Below are positions 61,269 to 64,000 of a stretch of 64,000 nt of DNA, piece by piece. Each line of letters begins with the position of its first letter. The stretch's first letter is position 1. The notes under the pieces were generated by a model. The model did no database searches. It was not told where the DNA came from and saw nothing but the letters and a program-made list of their open reading frames with translations. Both the position numbers and the translations under genes were made by a program. The stretch is from contig JADYYY010000015.1 of the NCBI GenBank assembly GCA_020853395.1, forward strand, positions 124,001 to 188,000, in the 5' to 3' direction. This DNA comes from Acidobacteriota bacterium. Its GTDB lineage: Bacteria > Acidobacteriota > Vicinamibacteria > Vicinamibacterales > SCN-69-37.

Positions 61269-61730
61269 ATGGCGCGTCGCAAGACTCAGCTCTTCCTGGT
61301 CGGTCTGGTGTGCAGCGTGACGGCTGTTGCCGCCGCCTGTAACAAGAACGACTCCACGGCTCCCAGTCCGATCCTCACGACCGACACGTTCTCCGGCACG
61401 ATCAACCCGGGCAGCGTCTCGTCCCATGCGTTCAACGTCAACTACAGCTACGCGTATACGGACGCGAACTTCACGATCTCGAGCCTGACCAGCGCCTCGA
61501 GCGGCAATCCGGTGTCGATCACGCTCGGCGTGGGATTCGGCACGTACAGCGTCGGCGTGTGCACGCGCGTGGCCGGCGTGACCAATCCGACGGCGCCGAT
61601 CAGCCAGAAGCTGCCTACCAACACGCAGCCGTTCGGTCCTGGGACTTACTGCATCCAGGTCTTCGACAATCCCGACGCGCCCACTGTAACCGAGCCACTC
61701 AAGTACACGCTCGTCGTCGAACACTACTGA
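61269..61730 (+). CDS. Small lipoprotein of unknown function
   Basis: 153 residues. Lipoprotein signal: basic MARRKTQ, hydrophobic LFLVGLVCSVTAVAA, then a lipobox-type AAC with the cysteine at about residue 24. The mature part is Ser/Thr/Asn-rich, with DTFSGTINPGSVSSHAFNV and GPGTYCIQVFDNPDAPTVT, resembling the pre-peptidase C-terminal (PPC)-like beta-sandwich used by secreted proteins. Only two cysteines remain (VGVCTRV and TYCIQV), possibly a disulphide. Probably anchored to the outer membrane. Confidence 0.65.
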   Translation: MARRKTQLFLVGLVCSVTAVAAACNKNDSTAPSPILTTDTFSGTINPGSVSSHAFNVNYSYAYTDANFTISSLTSASSGNPVSITLGVGFGTYSVGVCTRVAGVTNPTAPISQKLPTNTQPFGPGTYCIQVFDNPDAPTVTEPLKYTLVVEHY

Positions 61731-61734
61731 TCGC

Positions 61735-63525
61735 GTGGACGTGCGGCTCGGCCCGCCGGTGGCCGGGCCGCACGTCACGGCTGTCGGCCGGCCGTCACCT
61801 GTCCGCTCCGAGCCTGGCGTCGCGCTCGGCTTCTTCCCACCACGGCACACGATAGCGTTCCGGCGCGCGGGCATCGGTCTTGCGAGCACTCTGCCCGTGC
61901 ACGACATCGCCGGACGTGCGTACGCCGCCAACCTCGTTCATTTGCCCGCCGCGACGCGGGCAGCTTTGTGCGTCACGACTGGCCCGACGCTGAGGGCCGA
62001 TCCGCCGGCGTACGAGCTGATGGTGTCGATGCCGGACGGCGCGTGGGTGCCGATGCACCCATCCGGCGATCCGGTCGGCGCGGCGCACGCTCTCGTGCGC
62101 ACGCTCTTGACGGCCGGTCCGCCGCCGCTCATCGTCATCGTCGGTCTGGGTGCCGGTTTCGTGCTCGACGCGCTCGAGGCCGCCGGCAACGAGTCGACGA
62201 AGATCCTGGCCATCGAGCCGGTGCCGGCGCTGACCCGGCTGTTGCTGATGCGGCGCGACTGCGCGGCGTGGCTCTCGTCGGGACGGCTCACGCTGCTCGT
62301 CGGACCCGACTACCAGGGCATCGCCGACGCGTGGCGCGCTTTCCCGTCCGACGCGATGCCGCCGACGATCATCACGCCGCTCGTCGATCGACATTTTCCC
62401 GTCGAGGCCGCGCGCGCCAGAACGCTGCTTCGCGAGCTCGTCGCTGGCGTGCAGGCGAACGCCGCCGCACGCCGTCAGTTCGCCGGAAGGTACCTGACCA
62501 ACACGCTCGCCAACCTGCCGTCCATCGTCTCGGAGGGCGACGCGGGGGCGCTCGCGGGCGCCTTCGCCGGCACGCCGGCGTTCGTGGTAGGCGCCGGACC
62601 GTCGCTCGACCTGAATCTCCGCGCGCTGGAACGGCTCCAGCATCGCGCGATCGTCGTGGCCGTCGACACGGCGCTTCGCCCGCTCGTCGCCGCCGGCATT
62701 CGCCCGCACCTCGTCATCGGCGTCGATCCGAGCGAGCTGAACGCCCGCCATCTCCAGCACCTCCCGGATGTGAGCGGTGTGTGGCTCGTGGCCGAAGGCA
62801 GTCTCGATCCGAGCGTGTTCATGCCGTTCGTCGGGCGCACGTTCACATTCTGCGTGAGCGATCACGAGCCGTGGCCGTGGCTGCGCGAGTCGGGCCTGAC
62901 GCGTGGCAGCCTGCGCGCGTGGGGTTCGGTGTTGACCACGGCGTTCGATCTGGCGTGCCGGATGGGCTGTGATCCCATCGTGTTCGCCGGCGCGGATCTC
63001 GCCTACTCGCGCGGCCTGCAGTACTGCCGCAACACGACGTACGAGCCCGACTGGCGCGACTACCCGGACGATCGCGCCCGCGCAGAACGCTTCAAGAGCT
63101 ATCTCGCGACACGGCCGGCGCGCACTGAGACCGACGTGCACGGCCGGCCGATCCTGACGGCGCCGCCCTACGTGCAGTTCCGCGACTGGATCGTCGCGCG
63201 TGCACGGGAGCTGACGACCCAGCGCGTGTGGAACGCGACGGGCGACGGCATCCTGCACGGTGGCTCGATCGACCAGGTCGATGACGTGGTCGAACGACTC
63301 GAGCAGATAGTCGCGCAGGCGCCGGCGCAGGAGCGGCTGCGCGCGTTGTGGGCCTCGCACCGGTCGCCGCATTCGGTGCTGGCGCAACTCGATCGCGCGC
63401 TGCACGACCCCACCTCGATCCCCGTGTCACGATGGCAAGCGTTCGCCGGCGACAAGCTTTCGCCCGACGACCTGAGACGCGCTGTCGAGGCCGCGGCTGT
63501 CACGATTCGGGCGCAAGCAGCCTGA
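61735..63525 (+). CDS. MptE-like (DUF115) protein, 6-hydroxymethylpterin pyrophosphokinase-like
   Basis: 596 residues, probably from GTG 61735, 4 bases after the lipoprotein stop; no good ribosome site is seen and a later start is possible. The N-terminal third has a Rossmann-like PPLIVIVGLGAGFVLDALEA and ILAIEPVPALTRLLL. The MptE-like domain follows with TPAFVVGAGPSLDLNLRALE, IVVAVDTALRPLVAAGIRP and DPIVFAGADLAYSRG. DUF115 proteins in bacteria are often motility accessory or flagellin-glycosylation factors, but no flagellar gene lies in this window. Cytoplasmic. Confidence 0.78.
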   Translation: MDVRLGPPVAGPHVTAVGRPSPVRSEPGVALGFFPPRHTIAFRRAGIGLASTLPVHDIAGRAYAANLVHLPAATRAALCVTTGPTLRADPPAYELMVSMPDGAWVPMHPSGDPVGAAHALVRTLLTAGPPPLIVIVGLGAGFVLDALEAAGNESTKILAIEPVPALTRLLLMRRDCAAWLSSGRLTLLVGPDYQGIADAWRAFPSDAMPPTIITPLVDRHFPVEAARARTLLRELVAGVQANAAARRQFAGRYLTNTLANLPSIVSEGDAGALAGAFAGTPAFVVGAGPSLDLNLRALERLQHRAIVVAVDTALRPLVAAGIRPHLVIGVDPSELNARHLQHLPDVSGVWLVAEGSLDPSVFMPFVGRTFTFCVSDHEPWPWLRESGLTRGSLRAWGSVLTTAFDLACRMGCDPIVFAGADLAYSRGLQYCRNTTYEPDWRDYPDDRARAERFKSYLATRPARTETDVHGRPILTAPPYVQFRDWIVARARELTTQRVWNATGDGILHGGSIDQVDDVVERLEQIVAQAPAQERLRALWASHRSPHSVLAQLDRALHDPTSIPVSRWQAFAGDKLSPDDLRRAVEAAAVTIRAQAA

Positions 63526-63601
63526 CGCGCCAACGCGGATGGCGAGCCGGGTTCTCTCCGCATCGAGAGAGCCGAGGCCGTCGCCGCCGATCCGGCCCGA
63601 C

Positions 63602-63607
63602 TACAAT
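63602..63607 (+). promoter_or_regulatory. TACAAT -10 box six bases before the start codon (leaderless candidate)
   Basis: TACAAT, six bases (CGGGGC), then ATG 63614: the same geometry as at 23611-23623. Transcription would start at the ATG. Confidence 0.4.
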
Positions 63608-63613
63608 CGGGGC

Positions 63614-64000
63614 ATGGCCACCCATCGCGGCGTCAACGGACTCCACCACATCACCGCCATCGCCGGTCCTGCGCAGGAGAACCTCGACTTCTATGCCGGT
63701 GTGCTCGGCATGCGGCTGGTGAAGAAGAGCGTCAACCAGGACGATCCGGGCACGCTGCATCTCTTCTATGCCGATGCCGAAGGGGCGCCCGGCACGGACC
63801 TGACGTTCTTTCCGTGGGCCCACGACGCACCGCCGCGTCGAGGTCACGGGCTCACGGCGGAAGTCGGGCTCGAAGTGCCATTCGGCAGCCTCGAGTACTG
63901 GGCCGGCCGGCTCGATCGCTACGGCGTGACGTACTCGGCGGCCGAGACGAGGTTCGGCCAGCGTGTGCTGCCGCTCGTCGATCCGCACGGTCTCGAGGTC
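63614..64000 (+). CDS. Glyoxalase/extradiol-dioxygenase-like (VOC) protein, partial
   Basis: At least 129 residues; the right edge cuts the gene. VOC-fold start: GVNGLHHITAIAGPAQENLD, with the first metal histidine in HHITA, then FYAGVLGMRLVKKSVNQDD and DLTFFPWAHDAP. It matches the ring-cleaving dioxygenase/glyoxalase family of roughly 310 residues with two VOC repeats. The second histidine and the Glu lie beyond or near the edge. Possibly leaderless. Confidence 0.8.
   Translation, partial: MATHRGVNGLHHITAIAGPAQENLDFYAGVLGMRLVKKSVNQDDPGTLHLFYADAEGAPGTDLTFFPWAHDAPPRRGHGLTAEVGLEVPFGSLEYWAGRLDRYGVTYSAAETRFGQRVLPLVDPHGLEV

Overview
The window is high-GC DNA with short intergenic gaps and the gene stock of a soil-type Acidobacteriota, most likely class Vicinamibacteria. 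This is inferred from two MacB/FtsX-type 'ADOP' permeases (one with its PadR regulator), a DUF2934 protein, 3-keto-disaccharide hydrolase (DUF1080) and FG-GAP proteins, a PEP-CTERM protein and a creatininase/Tm-1-like/glycolate-oxidase-like catabolic cluster. No rRNA gene or marker that would fix the species is present.

Layout. 1-14.1 kb: an exported haem protein with a carboxypeptidase-regulatory domain, a PEP-CTERM protein, a DUF2934 protein, a lipoprotein, a sugar isomerase plus MFS permease pair, a HupE-like protein, a TrpB2-like enzyme, a DUF1080/FG-GAP protein and an Nramp-like transporter that lacks the DPGN motif. 14.3-23.3 kb: a catabolic cluster (DUF1080 hydrolase, TIM-barrel isomerase, Tm-1-like protein, creatininase-family amidohydrolase, FAD oxidase with Fe-S partner), followed on the other strand by a Tat-exported enolase-superfamily enzyme and an exported RraA-family protein. 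23.6-38.2 kb: PLP lyase, GH15 glucoamylase-like enzyme, esterase, YceI, two small unknown genes, ADOP permease with PadR, NmrA-like protein, membrane proteins, an SPFH/ribbon-helix-helix/DUF3592 operon with a three-repeat operator, a GNAT enzyme, and remnants of an ABC ATPase and a PEP-hydrolase-family gene.

38.4-54.3 kb is an integrated defence island. It lies between tRNA-Ser(GGA) and a perfect 39-bp copy of the 5' half of that tRNA. From left to right it holds an orphan VapB-like antitoxin; a leftward operon encoding a sigma-70-like protein, an unknown 149-residue protein and an ImmA/IrrE metallopeptidase; a divergent four-gene type III CBASS operon (CD-NTase, HORMA, TRIP13-like ATPase, NucC nuclease) closed by a strong terminator; a PIN toxin/Phd-like antitoxin pair and another antitoxin; a gene split by an IS481-family element with a 5-bp target duplication; and a type I-G cas interference operon (cas7, fused cas5/6, cas3, large-subunit candidate). 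There is no cas1, cas2 or cas4, no CRISPR array and no recognisable integrase. The pairing of a sigma factor and protease with CBASS is the best candidate for an undescribed regulatory arrangement.

54.3-64 kb returns to chromosomal background: a membrane protein, a conserved unknown protein, an alpha/beta hydrolase, a second ADOP permease, a DUF1801 protein, a small lipoprotein, an MptE-like protein and the start of a glyoxalase/dioxygenase-family gene.
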